Part shown: positions 10,740-21,635 of the stretch, one piece after another
Layout: each line of letters begins with the position of its first letter
How positions within the stretch are numbered: position 1 is the stretch's first letter
Assembly (NCBI RefSeq): GCF_000090795.2
Contig: NW_003546269.1
Location: 175,560 to 219,138 of the forward strand
Length of the DNA stretch: 43,579 nucleotides
Reading direction: 5' to 3'
From: Amphimedon queenslandica
Taxonomy: Eukaryota > Porifera > Demospongiae > Haplosclerida > Niphatidae
Notes under the pieces: model-generated
Seen by the model: the letters and a program-made list of their open reading frames with translations, nothing else
Told to the model about the DNA's origin: nothing
The model's database searches: none
Position numbers and translations under genes: made by a program

Positions 10740-13700
10740 TTACATTTTATGACTGTACGTCAATACTATCCTGGCTTTAGCTGGTTTGCTGTCTTTTCGA
10801 AGCTCAGTTCTATTAGAGTTGACTTCTATCACTTCTGTCTTCTTTCTACAGTTTAGTGGAGCCAATATTTTCAAAACAGGTGCTATCAGTCGCCTCATTA
10901 TATTTCTTGAAAGGAAGACAAATAGAATGGAGTTACCAAAGCCTTGAGCAGGATCACCAAATGCCTAAAAAATTACAACAAAATGGAATATGTTACATCA
11001 TTATACCCTTGAGTATTAAGTATCATGACAATCGTTTCTCATGCTACATAGTTAGACTAGCTGTGTCCTTACATGCAGTATTAATATTCCTTTGCTATAG
11101 AGCAAGTTAAAGCAGGTCTCGCTGATGCAAAAGTAGCCATCAAAATAGTTCTCATCCACAAACAAGTGACAATCATTTCTCATTGTGATAAAGTACCTGA
11201 GGTTGCCCCAGAATCGAAAAAGGAGGAAGATGAGAGGAACAAGGGCCAGCCTCCAATCCGTCTTGGAAATTGCCTTTTCTACTTTTTTCATTCCTTGCGC
11301 TTGAGTGGAAGATTTTGTGTTTGATAGCTTGTGTGATGTCCATTGTCCTTCATCGTCAGAATCGACTAGTGAGTCTGTTTCTTTTGGAGCCACTTCTTGT
11401 TTCTTCTACAAAAGAAATATATATAACGTAGCATATGATCCTCCTTATTTTAAAAATAACTCAAAAACTTGAGCTTGGAATCAGTTCAAACTTTCTACAC
11501 AGCATAAGTACATCGATATGTATCAGAAAATGTAATAAAAATTGGGTGTGATTTTTCAACCATTTTTTGGAAAAAAACCATGGACTATAGTACAGGGACT
11601 TTTTCAGATTTTGGCTCATTTTTAAAATGGCTGTAACTCAAAAAATTGAAGTCAGAATCAGCTCAAACTTTCTACACAGCATAAGTACATTAATATGTAT
11701 TAGAAAATGTAATAAAAATTGGGTGTGATTTTTCAACCATTTTTTGGAAAAAACCATGGACTATAGTACAGGGATTTTTCCAGATTTTGGCTCGTTTTTT
11801 AAAATGGCTGTAACTCAAAAAATTGAAGTTGGAATCAGCTCAAACTTTCTACACAGCATAAGGACATCAATATGTATCAGAAAGTGTAATAAAAATTGGG
11901 AGTGATTTTTCAACCATTTTTTGGAAAAAACCATGGGCTATAGTACAGGGATTTTTTCAGATTTTGGCTCGTTTTTTTAAATGGCCGTAACTCAAAAAAT
12001 TTAAGTCGGAATCAGCTCAAACTTTCTACACAGCATAAGGACATCAATATGTATCAGAAAGTGTAATAAAAATTGGGAGTGATTTTTCAGCCATTTTTTG
12101 GAAAAAACCATGGGCTATAGTACAGGGATTTTTCTGGATTTTGGGCCGTTTTTAAAATGGCTGTAACTTTAAAAATTGAAGTCGGAATCAGCTCAAACTT
12201 TCTACACAGCATAAGGACATCAATATGTATCAGAAAATGTAATAAAAATTGGAGGTGATTTTTTGGCCATTTTTTGGAAAAACCATGGGCTATAGTACAG
12301 GGAGTTTTTCAGATTTTGGCTCGTTTTTTAAAATGGCTGTAACTCAAAAAATAGTTGGAATCAGCTCAAACTTTCTACACATCATAAGGACATCAATATG
12401 TATCAGAAAGTGTAATAAAAATTGGGTGTGATTTTTTAGCCATTTTTTTGGAAAAAACTATGGGCTATAGTACAGGGATTTTTTCAAATTTTGGCCCGTT
12501 TTTTAAAATGGCTGTAACTTTAAAAATTGAAGTCGGAATCAGCTCAAACTTGCTACACAGCATAAGGACATCAATATGCATTAGATAATCTAATAAAAAA
12601 TGGGGTAATTTTTTAGCCATTTTTTGGGAAAAACCATGGGCTATAGTACAGGGATTTTTTCAGATTTTGGCTCGTTTTTTTAAATGGCCGTAACTCAAAA
12701 AATTGAGGTCAGAATCAGCTCAAACTTTCTACACAGCATAAGGACATCAATATGTATCAGAAAATGTAATAAAAATTGGAGGTGATTTTTAGCCATTTTT
12801 TGGGAAAAACCATGGGCTATAGTACAGGGATTTTTTCAGATTTTGGCTCGTTTTTTAAATGGCCATAACTCAAAAAATTGAGGTCGGAATCAGCTCAAAC
12901 TTTCTACACAGCATAAGGGCGTCAATATGTATCAGAAAATGTAATAAAAATTTGGGGTGATTTCGGAGCCATTTTTTGGAAAAAACCATGGGCTATAGTA
13001 CAGGGATTTTTTCAGATTTAGGCCCGTTTTTTTAAATGGCCGTAACTCAAAAAATTGAAGTCGGAATCAGCTCAAACTTGCTACTCAGCATAAGGACATC
13101 AATATGTATCAGAAAATGTAATAAAAATTGGAGGTGATTTTGAAGCCATTTTTTAGAAAATACAATTACATTGCACTTACTTGATCTATCTTGATTTTCT
13201 TTCTGCACTTGCATCTATTGGTGAACAGTATGAAACAATAGCAGACTATAATGACAAAAAAAGCTAACATCTCCCAAAGTTTCTGTGCCTATAGCTCCCA
13301 GAGGAAATACATGATGACTTTATTCTTATAACTGGTTGGATTACTTGATAAAATGAATATGTTATCAATGAAGCACCAGCCTACTGAGCTACGAGAGTCA
13401 CCAATTCCAAACTTGTCATTTGCGAAGACATAGCCGCAAATAATAATTGGCACTCCCCACGACATGAGACAGAATGGAAGCATCAGTTTCCTGGCCAGTC
13501 TATGATTATTGCGGACTAAAATGATAAAGAAGTAGACTGCAAGGAAGGCAGTGAGAAACAAAGTCACGCATTGGAAGTAAGCAGTGAAGACCGCTTGGGC
13601 TTTGCAGAATGTCAAATAGCTCGAATCTTCCCTCATTGTAGAGCTTCTGCTGACATTTTGATCCACATCACGACCGCTCATGAAGGCATAGCGTCTCACC

Positions 13701-13837
13701 ACGGCAGCAATGAAACTGGCTGCAGTGAAAAGATCAGCAACTGCCAGCAAGAAGATGAGTTTCCTGACGTTTGAGCTCCGTGCATCCTTCAACGCAAGAA
13801 AAGATACTACTATCAGCAAGCTCCCGATCAGAAGCAT
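10740..13837 (-). pseudogene. GPR157-like seven-transmembrane receptor copy, apparently broken
   Basis: Exons (minus strand): 13837-13181, 11405-11073, 10964-10740. The product resembles GPR157, a family related to Dictyostelium cAMP receptors: FLLAVADLFTAASF, VGWCFID, KLWEMLAFF, LVPLIFLLFRFWGNLRYF and GDPAQGFGNSILFVFLSRN. Splice phases still join correctly into a C-terminal tail ending ...TYSHKM. Two lesions are visible by comparison with the neighbouring intact paralog. An in-frame TAG at 13291-13289 replaces a Phe codon just before AQKLWEM, after TM4/ECL2. The N-terminus begins inside TM1: an upstream ATG at 13871 that recalls the paralog start (MEDLKEEG) is out of frame, and about 30 residues of ectodomain/TM1 are missing. 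The 1775-base first intron is filled by satellite. A sequencing error, or recent loss with a functional allele elsewhere, remains possible for the TAG alone. Confidence 0.8.
11455..13160 (-). repeat. Satellite array, ten ~177-bp units, inside a GPR157-like intron
   Basis: The block CAAACTTTCTACACAG or a close variant recurs at about 11487, 11665, 11841, 12018, 12194, 12366, 12545, 12721, 12896 and 13073, giving spacings of 172-179 bases. Each unit also carries a CCATGG(A/G)CTATAGTACAGGG block, GGCTGTAACTCAAAAAATTG, and GAAAATGTAATAAAAATTGG. Units are about 90% alike by eye. The array fills the intron between 11406 and 13180. Short open frames in it are by-products of the repeat. Confidence 0.95.
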
Positions 13838-13995
13838 TAATGCACATACCCTCCTCTTTTAAGTCTTCCATTGAGATGGCCAATCAGCTTATCTACGCCT
13901 ACGCACTAATGAATTTTTTTAATTATTGTGAATTAAAAATTGGAATAAAAATGGAATAAAAATTCACTACCAGCTCTAAAATCAAAGCTTATCAC

Positions 13996-15597
13996 TCAAT
14001 ATATCTTTGCATAATGTGATTTTTTATCTTTGCTATGATAAGTCACTATGACTGCAGCTCTGGATGGTCTACTATCATTCCTCGTGTTATTATTAACGTC
14101 ATTCTTTTTCCTACAGCTCCTGAAAACCTTTAAAACAGGTCCCAACAGCTTGCTCATGATATTCCTTGAAAGAAAGACAAAAAGAATAGCATTACCAAAA
14201 CCTTGAGCTGGATCACCAATCGCCTATAGATACAGATATGATTATTGCAGAGTATCAAATTTTAACATGTGATCAACACATGCCCCACTTCCAACAATAC
14301 TTACAATAGCACTGTAATAACAATGTTATCTTAGCACAAATTCTTACTAATAGTTTGTACTCCCTCTCTCTCTCACTTATCCTTACATGCAGTGTCAGTA
14401 TTTCTTTATTATAAAGCAAGTTAAAGCACTCTGGCTCGACGCAGAAAAACCCGCTGTATTCTTTAGGGTGAGCAGCATACACATGACAGTTATTCATCAT
14501 TGAGATAAAGAAGCGGAGGTTTCCCCAAAAACGAAGCAGGAGGAAAACTAGCGGCACAAGGGCCAGCCTCCAATCTGCCTTTGATATAGCTGCTTGCACG
14601 TCTCTCATTCCTTTAGCAGGGGTAGAAGGTTTGGGCTTGATCTGTGCATGCCTTGTTGTCCACTGCCCATCTTCATCAGACTCAATTAATGAGCTCTCTT
14701 CTGACTTTAACTTAATCTAAAAATCATAAAATCATTTAGTTTTATAAATGTATTTTGCAGTTCTAAGATATAAAGCATGATTGTTACTATGCCTGACAGC
14801 TATATAGTATAGTACATTCTAACTTAACTCACTTTCTTTCTGCACTTGCATCTATTGGTGAATAGTATGAAACAATAGCAGACTATAATGACAAAAAAAG
14901 CTAACATCTCCCAGAGTTTTTGTGCAAATAGCTCCCAGAGGAAGTATATAACTACGTTTTGATCGTGCTTAGTCCTGTTACGAGTCAGAACAAATTTATT
15001 GTCAATAAAACACCAGCCAACAGAGGTCCTTGAATCACCAATACCAAACTTTCTATGTGAAAGGACGTAGCCACAAATTATGATCGGTACGGCCCAAGCA
15101 CTGAGACAGAATGGTAGCATTAATTTTCTGGCCAGCCTCAGATTCTTGAGGACTAAAATGATGAAGAAATAAACTGCAAGAAATGCTGTGAGGAAGAAAG
15201 CCACGCATTGGAAATAAACTGTAAAAAATGCCTGGACTTCGCAGAAATTCTTATACCCTGTGTCTTTCCTCACTTCAATGCTGAAGCTAGTGGTAATTTC
15301 CCCATCATATTCATGGCCCTCGAGGAAGATATAGTGTCTTACCACGGCTGAAATAAAGCTAGCAGCAGTAAATAAGTCTGCCACTGCTAGAAGGAATATA
15401 ATCCTCCTTGTGTTTGAGGCCCTCATCTCTCTCCAGATGAAGAAAGGTATTATGATTGCAGTGCTTCCCAGCACAGATAAAATGGAGGAGACTAGTGTAA
15501 AGGGCAGAGTGTCTTTTACTTCTCTATCTATACAGGAAACATCGACACAGTCACTGGATTTGATGTACAAGGACTCCAGACACTCATCTTCTTCCAT
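13996..15597 (-). CDS. GPR157-like seven-transmembrane receptor (intact paralog)
   Basis: Exons (minus strand): 15597-14833, 14716-14387, 14223-13996, joining in phase 0 to a 440-residue protein. The start is the first ATG of an open frame: a short acidic, Cys-containing ectodomain (CLESLYIKSSDCVDVSCID) then TM1. Family marks of GPR157 are clear: FLLAVADLFTAASF (TM2), SVGWCFID (ECL2), KLWEMLAFFVIIV (TM5), ADWRLALVPLVFLLLRFWGN (TM6) and GDPAQGFGNAILFVFLSRN (TM7). Human GPR157 is a Gq-coupled receptor linked to primary cilia; the ligand here cannot be inferred. It is a tandem duplicate of the broken copy 125 bases downstream; its first intron is only 116 bases against 1775 in that copy. Assignment to the GPR157 group rather than another cAMP-receptor-like group is likely but untested. 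Confidence 0.88.
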
Positions 15598-16173
15598 CTC
15601 TGTAGTTAACAGCTTTTGAGCACACGCCTACCTAGCAGTGATGATAGATAAAGCGTAGATAGTAGATGTAAAAGAGCTCAGAAGTGAAGATTACTAAGCA
15701 AGCTACCCAGTCATCATTTCTCACATTGAAATTAAGCATTTATAATTTAAATATTAAATGGTGCTAGTATTATGTCAAATTAAAGACTACAGTATTGGAG
15801 AGTTGAGTTTCAAAAAAGAGGCTTTAGAATACAAAATTTAAAAGAAATCAGTAGGATTCCCTCTGTACTATTGATTTATCAAAAAGCAGCACAAACAAGG
15901 GCAGGTCAGAATTTTGAACAAATGAATACATCCATACCAACAACAATCCTATTCTTCCAGAATATTACTCCTCATTATACTTAACGACATAAATAGTGAT
16001 AATAATAATTATTATTAATTGTACTATAATAGTAATAGCAATAGTGTACAAAGTATTTACTTCAGCATGTATCAATTACAATTACATACATACACACATA
16101 CACAATCACGCATAAATGACACATTATTAATAATTATATTAGAGATCCCACTCAACAGTCAACAAAAATCTCT
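15598..16173. other. Intergenic AT-rich spacer upstream of the GPR157-like gene
   Basis: Lies between the GPR157-like start (15597) and the syntaxin stop (16174), both on the minus strand. It should contain the receptor promoter and syntaxin 3'UTR. I see only AT-rich simple sequence and no conserved element. Confidence 0.5.
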
Positions 16174-18201
16174 TTATTTCTTGCATGCATGAGCGACGCC
16201 ACAAGTAAAGATCAAAATGGTTACAATGATGGCAATGACAATAGCTAAAATAATCAGGAAGATACAGAACGATAGGCGTCTATTACATCTCTAAAAATAA
16301 ATTAAAAAAGGTCAAAAATGTTCCTTCTTTCTTTCTCTTACTTTATATCTGGCAGCTGCTCCTAGTTTTACTCGACCTGATTCGACCTCAACTGCTGCTC
16401 TCTCAACGTGAGCTTCAATGTTATCTAACAACAGTACAGTAAACAAAGGCGACATAAAATATATTGTAGTACAATCTGATGCATTTAATTTCAAGTCTAT
16501 GAACATAGCTATATCTAGAAATTAATCTTACTAAAAGATGGGCTAAATATGAAAGACAAAAAGCTAAAAAATGGGGGGATTTGAGGATATATACGAGAGA
16601 GCAAAAGTCTTCTAAAATCCCTCTAGATCTATGAATGCTATAAAGTACAATAGCCTTCCTTACCAATGGTTTCTCCTTGCTCCACGACCATGTTGTTGAT
16701 GCTGTTCATTATGTCTTGCAAATGGAGCATTTCAGACTATCAAATAAAAGAGTACAAGGTACAAGAAAATCAAATTAATGCCAGCAAAGAATGGGTAGTT
16801 TGACTCACTGCTAGATTTTCTACAGCTTCAGCTCTTTGCTCAGTGTAGGAGACGTGAATCTGGTCTTGCTCATGCAGCTGCTGCTCTGCCTCTAATATTG
16901 GAATGGTGTCATCAGAAGCAGATGTATTCTGTTAAAAAATTTAAAAGCGAATAAAAGAGAGAGAAAAATAAAGCTACAGCTTACGACGACGCTGTCAGTG
17001 ACACGAGGTCTGGGATTCTCCTGTAGACGACCGACGATCCTCTAATTTAAAGAAATGTACATGCGATGTTTACGAAAATATTATAATCACCTCGTAGGCT
17101 TGAGAAAACTCGTTAGCTATTCTACTGAAGTTCTTTTGTAGTGACTCGATAGCAATTGTATGTTCTCTCTAATGGAGAGAGAGAGAAAGAGAGAGCGAGC
17201 GAGAGAGAGAGAGAGATTATAAGATAAAGGACAAGAGAGAGAAAGGTTTATAAAGTACAAAGGTTTATACTACAACATACATCATTGCTTCGACCATAAC
17301 GTGTCATTAATGTATTGAAAGTCTCTGTGGTCGTCTCCACATTTTCAAATGCTGCTTTCCTTACAGCAAGACTAGACAAAGAGATAAAGGCCACATAGTC
17401 TTACCAGCTTTACTTACATTCGCTGCCTTAACTCGGCGTCATCTTGTCTTCCTCCAATTTTTTTACACAAAGACTTTAATTCGTTAGCTATTAAGAAAAG
17501 AGGAAATAAAATTACAATATATAATTTGCTCTAATACATTGTATCTATTCATGTACATAATTCATTCAATACTCAATACTATTATACTCCATTTGGATAG
17601 GAAAAGGTAAACATTAAGATGTGAAATATAAACTTTATTGTACAAAAGTGATTAGACTATAGCTACAATACAATATTAAGAACCTATCCACTTTTGATTT
17701 TACTCGTCAGTATATTTAAAGTTGCTAAGAATCTGGTCAAAACAGGGACATAGTCAAAATGACTAGGAGAGAATTCTCCATTTTTATTATTTTTTTCTGA
17801 TTCTTTTGCTGTGTAGCAAATTTGAGCTAACTGGATTTTTTAAAAACTTTTTAAAGTTACTTAAAAATCAGGCAATATTCCCATCATTATTATTATTACT
17901 ATCATCAACCACACCCACTAGTAGACATTCAACTTACTTTGGCTGTTAATTTCTGAGCAGGCGTGAGAAATGGTGTTACGCATTCGATGAAATTCTGAAT
18001 CTAAAAAAGAAAATGGAAGAGGGAGGGAAGGTGGAACAAAACTAATAATATTCATGTATTGTTCTTCTGCAATTGCACAAAAATGTATAAATTTGGTATT
18101 TACGGACCTGAACCAGAGGACTCTCTACTAAAACCACGTCCACCCTGTCCAGAGACACTGCCATAATTTCTTTGTGGTCCTTCGTCGAATGGGTTCGCCA
18201 T
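16174..18201 (-). CDS. Qa-SNARE syntaxin, syntaxin-7/12-like
   Basis: Tail-anchored membrane-fusion protein of the endosomal syntaxin type. Ten exons (minus): 18201-18108, 18000-17938, 17487-17418, 17371-17281, 17168-17091, 17041-16985, 16928-16809, 16736-16664, 16424-16342, 16290-16174; phases chain to 281 residues. The N-terminus MANPFDEGPQRNYG leads to an Habc-like helical region (GGRQDDAELRQR, as in syntaxin-7 ELRQQL). The SNARE motif runs about 179-240 (HEQDQIHVSYTEQ, then LQDIMNSINNMVVEQGETI, then EAHVERAAVEVESG) with the zero-layer Gln at Q211 in the VEQGETID context. A hydrophobic anchor lies at about 251-273, followed by a short basic/Cys tail. The second intron holds a solo satellite unit. 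Syntaxin-7 versus -12/13 cannot be separated here. Confidence 0.92.
17690..17885 (+). repeat. Diverged solo unit of the ~177-bp satellite in a syntaxin intron
   Basis: Within intron 17488-17937: AGGAGAGAATTCTCCATTTT, then TTATTTTTTTCTGATTCTTT, GCTGTGTAGCAAATTTGAGC and TTTTTAAAGTTACTTAAAAA. These are the satellite blocks in the usual order. Here the plus-strand sense is antisense to the host gene, unlike the other copies. Confidence 0.7.
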
Positions 18202-18934
18202 CATGTGATGTTTTTGCAAGGCTAGCCACACACCTTTTAAATTAATCTAAACCCCACCTTATTTCATAACTTAATTTATAACTGATCCAGAGGAGGTAGG
18301 ACACGGTTGACCTTTGATTAATAATTGCAAAGTTCAATTGCATTCCATTGGTATCACGTGATGCAAAATGGCCAAATTCTTCCACTAGTACCACTTCTAG
18401 CAATAATTTAGAGCATCAAGATAGAGTCAATAGGACTTTCATTAATTCACTAGAAACTATGATAGTTGCAGTAACTTTTAACATCTTAAACTAGCGAAGA
18501 TTGATTTATCTGATGAAGTAAAAAAGAGAATCAAAGTTAAGATGCACTGTCTCTTTCTCCTTCTTATATTTATGTCTATAATCAAAGAAGAAATATTCTC
18601 CATACAATGAAGATTTTAACAACCGTCAAGGGTCGTCATAGATCTCTCTAGTTTCTGCAGTAGTAGCTAGTTTTGTGATACAATCATCAGAAAGCTGCCA
18701 TTTTTCATCACGTGATACCAATGGAATGCAATTGAACTTTGCAATTATTGCTCAAAGGTCAACCGTGTCCTACCTCCTCTGTAACTGATCCCGCCTCGCC
18801 AAAATTTTAATAACCAAAGTGAGCATGCGTAAAAAAGACAAGTTCTTTTAGGCACGTGGTATTTTGGGTTCTTTCTTTCTCCTTTTATTTGTGTAAAACC
18901 ATTAAAAAATAAAAGTTATAGAACCATTCAAAAC
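18202..18934. promoter_or_regulatory. Divergent promoter interval of syntaxin and RPS21
   Basis: The two start codons face away from each other across 733 bases. Two thirds of the interval is a transposon (18288-18781). The RPS21 side has a CACGTG E-box at about 18853 and a pyrimidine tract at 18869-18890 (TTCTTTCTTTCTCC...), which fits the 5' TOP leader common to ribosomal protein mRNAs. Confidence 0.6.
18279..18790. mobile_element. Long-TIR non-autonomous DNA transposon with 9-bp target duplication (Mutator-like)
   Basis: Element 18288-18781 (494 bp) is flanked by perfect 9-bp duplications TAACTGATC (18279-18287 and 18782-18790). Terminal inverted repeats of about 87 bp (18288-18374 and 18695-18781) begin CAGAGGAGGTAGGACACGG on both ends and differ at about three positions. 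The middle ~320 bp has no useful open frame. A 9-bp duplication with long TIRs fits Mutator-like MITEs. TIRs contain ATCACGTGAT, so the element brings two E-boxes into the promoter. Superfamily is inferred; the boundaries are seen directly. Confidence 0.9.
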
Positions 18935-19564
18935 ATGCAGAATGACGCAGGAGAGGTAGTTGACACCTACATACCAAGAAAATGGTAAGAAAACTTTCTC
19001 TAAAAATTATTTGTCTCCTAGTTCCTACACTCAGAGAATAATAGCAGCCAAAGACCATGCATCAGTTCAGATAAACGTTGCTGAAGTGAGTCACGTGATT
19101 ACTCTTGAAGTCACGTGACTAGTTTTATTATTTTATAGGTTGATCCGAACACTGGTAGAGTCACCGGTCAAAACAAGCCGTATGCACTGTGTGGATTTTT
19201 AAGAGGAATGGTGAATTACGTAATTAGTGGGCGTGTCTTTGGGGTTAAATATTGCATAGCATCAAATTTTGCCTGGTTTTGGTCAACAAAAATTATTTCC
19301 CCATTTTATAGTATGAAGACCATAGCAGAATGTTAAAAATTACAAAATGTAGACAAAAAGGATTTTAACGCCTAGCAATAATTTGACATTAGTCAAATAC
19401 AAATATAACATGTACTCGTTAGAATTTTTTTTTTGAATTAGGGTGAAAGTGACGATGCTTTGAATCGCTTGTGTCTCAAAGATGGAATATGTAAAGGGTA
19501 CGAAAGCAATCAAATGTAGTTGTTTTTTAATTCTTTTCTTTTTTTGAATGATAGGCTAGATTAA
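18935..19564 (+). CDS. RPS21: 40S ribosomal protein S21 (eS21)
   Basis: Small-subunit ribosomal protein. Five exons: 18935-18984, 19022-19085, 19139-19210, 19442-19497, 19555-19564, giving 83 residues, the same length as human RPS21. Diagnostic stretches: MQNDAGEVVDTYIPRKC, RIIAAKDHASVQINVAEVD, TGRVTGQNKPYALCGFLRGM and GESDDALNRLCLKDGI. The last exon supplies only the final three residues and the stop. An AATAAA signal lies at 19624-19629. A TOP-like tract upstream suggests growth-controlled translation. Confidence 0.96.
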
Positions 19565-19794
19565 GCGGACAGATGTTTATATCTATGAAGTGTTTATTCA
19601 TCTGTGACTCGTTTTCATTTCAAAATAAATTGTTGCAATTTATTATAATTGTAATCCTTTAAGTGAAGAAAAGGGGAGGGGCCTAATTTGCCAGACTCCG
19701 CCCTCAACCAATGATTAAAAACAGACGTGAGAATATGCATGGCATGCAACTTTAGAAAAGTTTGTTGAACATAATATTAATGCAGTCCTTGGGG

Positions 19795-21049
19795 TCAGTC
19801 TTCTTTATCAACCTACAATGAAAAATTGCAAAATGACACGTCACTATAATAGTGACAAGAATTGCCAAAATTTATAAAAAGTACATACTTGATTGTACTG
19901 GCTAAGAAGAGAGCCTGATGTTGCATTGGGTGGTGTATTTTTGAGAGAGCGAGTCACAGAGTGAGGGAGGAGTAATTTCCGGCCTCGTTTTCCTTTAGGT
20001 GTCCCATGACTATTGACCCGAGACTGGACGAGCTTGTCCTTTTTACGACGATTCTTAAACCATTCTTGTACCTAAAGGATAAGAGTTATTGCACTAGAAG
20101 AGTGCAAAACACTGAAGGCTTTAGATCTCACTATGTCCTGATGTATACATTTACACAAATTTGCAAAACAAAACCCACCAATCATCAAAAATTTAGAGAA
20201 TTTTACCCTCCAAACTACACTTAAACCATTGTCTCACTTTATCCAGTTCCAGCCCAGTCAGTTGTGCTATTCTCTCTTTCTCCGGCTGTCCTTCTTTACG
20301 AAAGTTCTTTGACATTATTCTGCTCACATAAGCTACTTCTAAGGCTTCTTTTATCTCTGGAGATAGCGGAACCCTACAGTGTCTCACACCACCTGTCACA
20401 GAGAAAAAGTGGTTTTACAATTATATGATGCATTAGGCACTCGGAGTATACTCTCAATTTTGGATTAAAAGTGTGAGTAATCTGACCTTTTGAAGCATGC
20501 TTGAGTTCACTCAAGCATCAATTTAATATTAACATGTACATGTATATCAGTGTAATAATCATTGTTAACTTGCTAGAGTCGTGTATTTTCGTATAATTTC
20601 TAATTCTATGATTGTGTGGTACCTAAGTGATAATGCCATGGCTGCTTGTCCTTAAGCTTCCCATGATTGCCCCTCCCTCCAGTCTGTTTCTTTAAACTTT
20701 GACCTTTCCCTTTTATCTGCCCTTCAACCCTCCCTCCTCCAGACACTTGATCAGAAACCTCTTGCATGCAACCAACTACCTCAATATTAGTGGCAGGCGT
20801 TAATTGGAACTGGAGTTGTAGGTTCGCTCCTGTCCCTCCATCTCCTGGTACAATTGCTGTTGCCACAGAGTTTAATATCTCTACGAGTGCCGATGCACTT
20901 ATGGTCGTCACAGGCGGAGATGTCTGAACCTCTGTGGATACCGGGGTGAGTGAGATGGGTGGGGCTTCACCGGATGTTACCATGACAACAGGTTCTTCAG
21001 GAGAGGTGACTTGTATCCCATGGTCTGCTTGGGTTTCTGTGGTTTCCAT
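19795..21049 (-). CDS. Divergent homeodomain protein
   Basis: Probable DNA-binding transcription factor. Exons (minus): 21049-20623, 20392-20238, 20071-19889, 19812-19795, chaining to 260 residues. Residues 1-142 are Thr/Ser/Pro-rich, then Gly/Lys-rich, with no known domain. The homeodomain is about 146-210: helix 1 LSPEIKEALEVAY, a longer-than-normal linker (SRIMSKNFRKEGQPEKERI), and helix 3 after the splice GLELDK|VQEWFKNRRKK, with invariant W, F, N and R present. By eye there are about six residues more than the canonical 60 between helices 1 and 3, so it is neither typical nor standard TALE (+3). The C-terminus is short and basic (GKRGRKLLLP). The gene converges on RPS21 with about 230 bases between stops. 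I do not recognise the class. Confidence 0.85.
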
Positions 21050-21120
21050 GACAACTCTTTACCTAGGAATTTTTTTTTTAAAAGATAATGATGCTTATAC
21101 AAATGGAGATTGGTGATGGA

Positions 21121-21138
21121 CGCCATTTTAAAATGGCG
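21121..21138. promoter_or_regulatory. Palindromic pair of YY1-like sites upstream of the homeobox gene
   Basis: CGCCATTTTAAAATGGCG is a perfect 18-bp palindrome about 72 bases upstream of the homeobox start codon. Each half (AAAATGGCG) matches the core of the YY1 motif. The remaining 21050-21441 shows repeated TTAACCC(C)TT words and a GTCACGTG E-box at 21422-21429. Confidence 0.45.
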
Positions 21139-21635
21139 ACCTAAAATTAACCCTTTCATAGTTGGGTAATATTAACCCCTTGGTGATTCGGTACAGTATA
21201 TCGTCAATCTCTTACTTTGAATGGAGAAATTTCTTCTCGTTTCTCTTTTCTTTGAATAAAATAGCTATTGCAGACTCTGAAGAATTTTAAAAAGCCAAAA
21301 TCAACTGTGAAATTGTCTCTTTTTGTCTTTAGTGGGCGTATACTATTCCGTTTACGTCGGTAAATTAATTACCTACATTGCTATCTCTCCGTATATTTTC
21401 CTTTACTATCGGTACTTTTGAGTCACGTGTAGCATAACCTGTAGAGATGAAATTTGCATTCGACTCCGATTCCAAGTACCTTCGAGACTGGAATCGAATA
21501 CGGATTCCGAGTAATGAATAATATTGAAATAATAATGTAATGGATAATTTAATTAACAATAAATTCCTCACAAATATAAGCAGCATATTACATCTAGTTA
21601 GAGAAAAAAAGCAACAGTCTAGACTACATAAAAAA

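Noticed and set aside
12249-12431. Short frame within the satellite array that recurs in other units
   Set aside because: Recurs because the units recur; stops interrupt it in most units, and similar short frames appear in either strand of the repeat.
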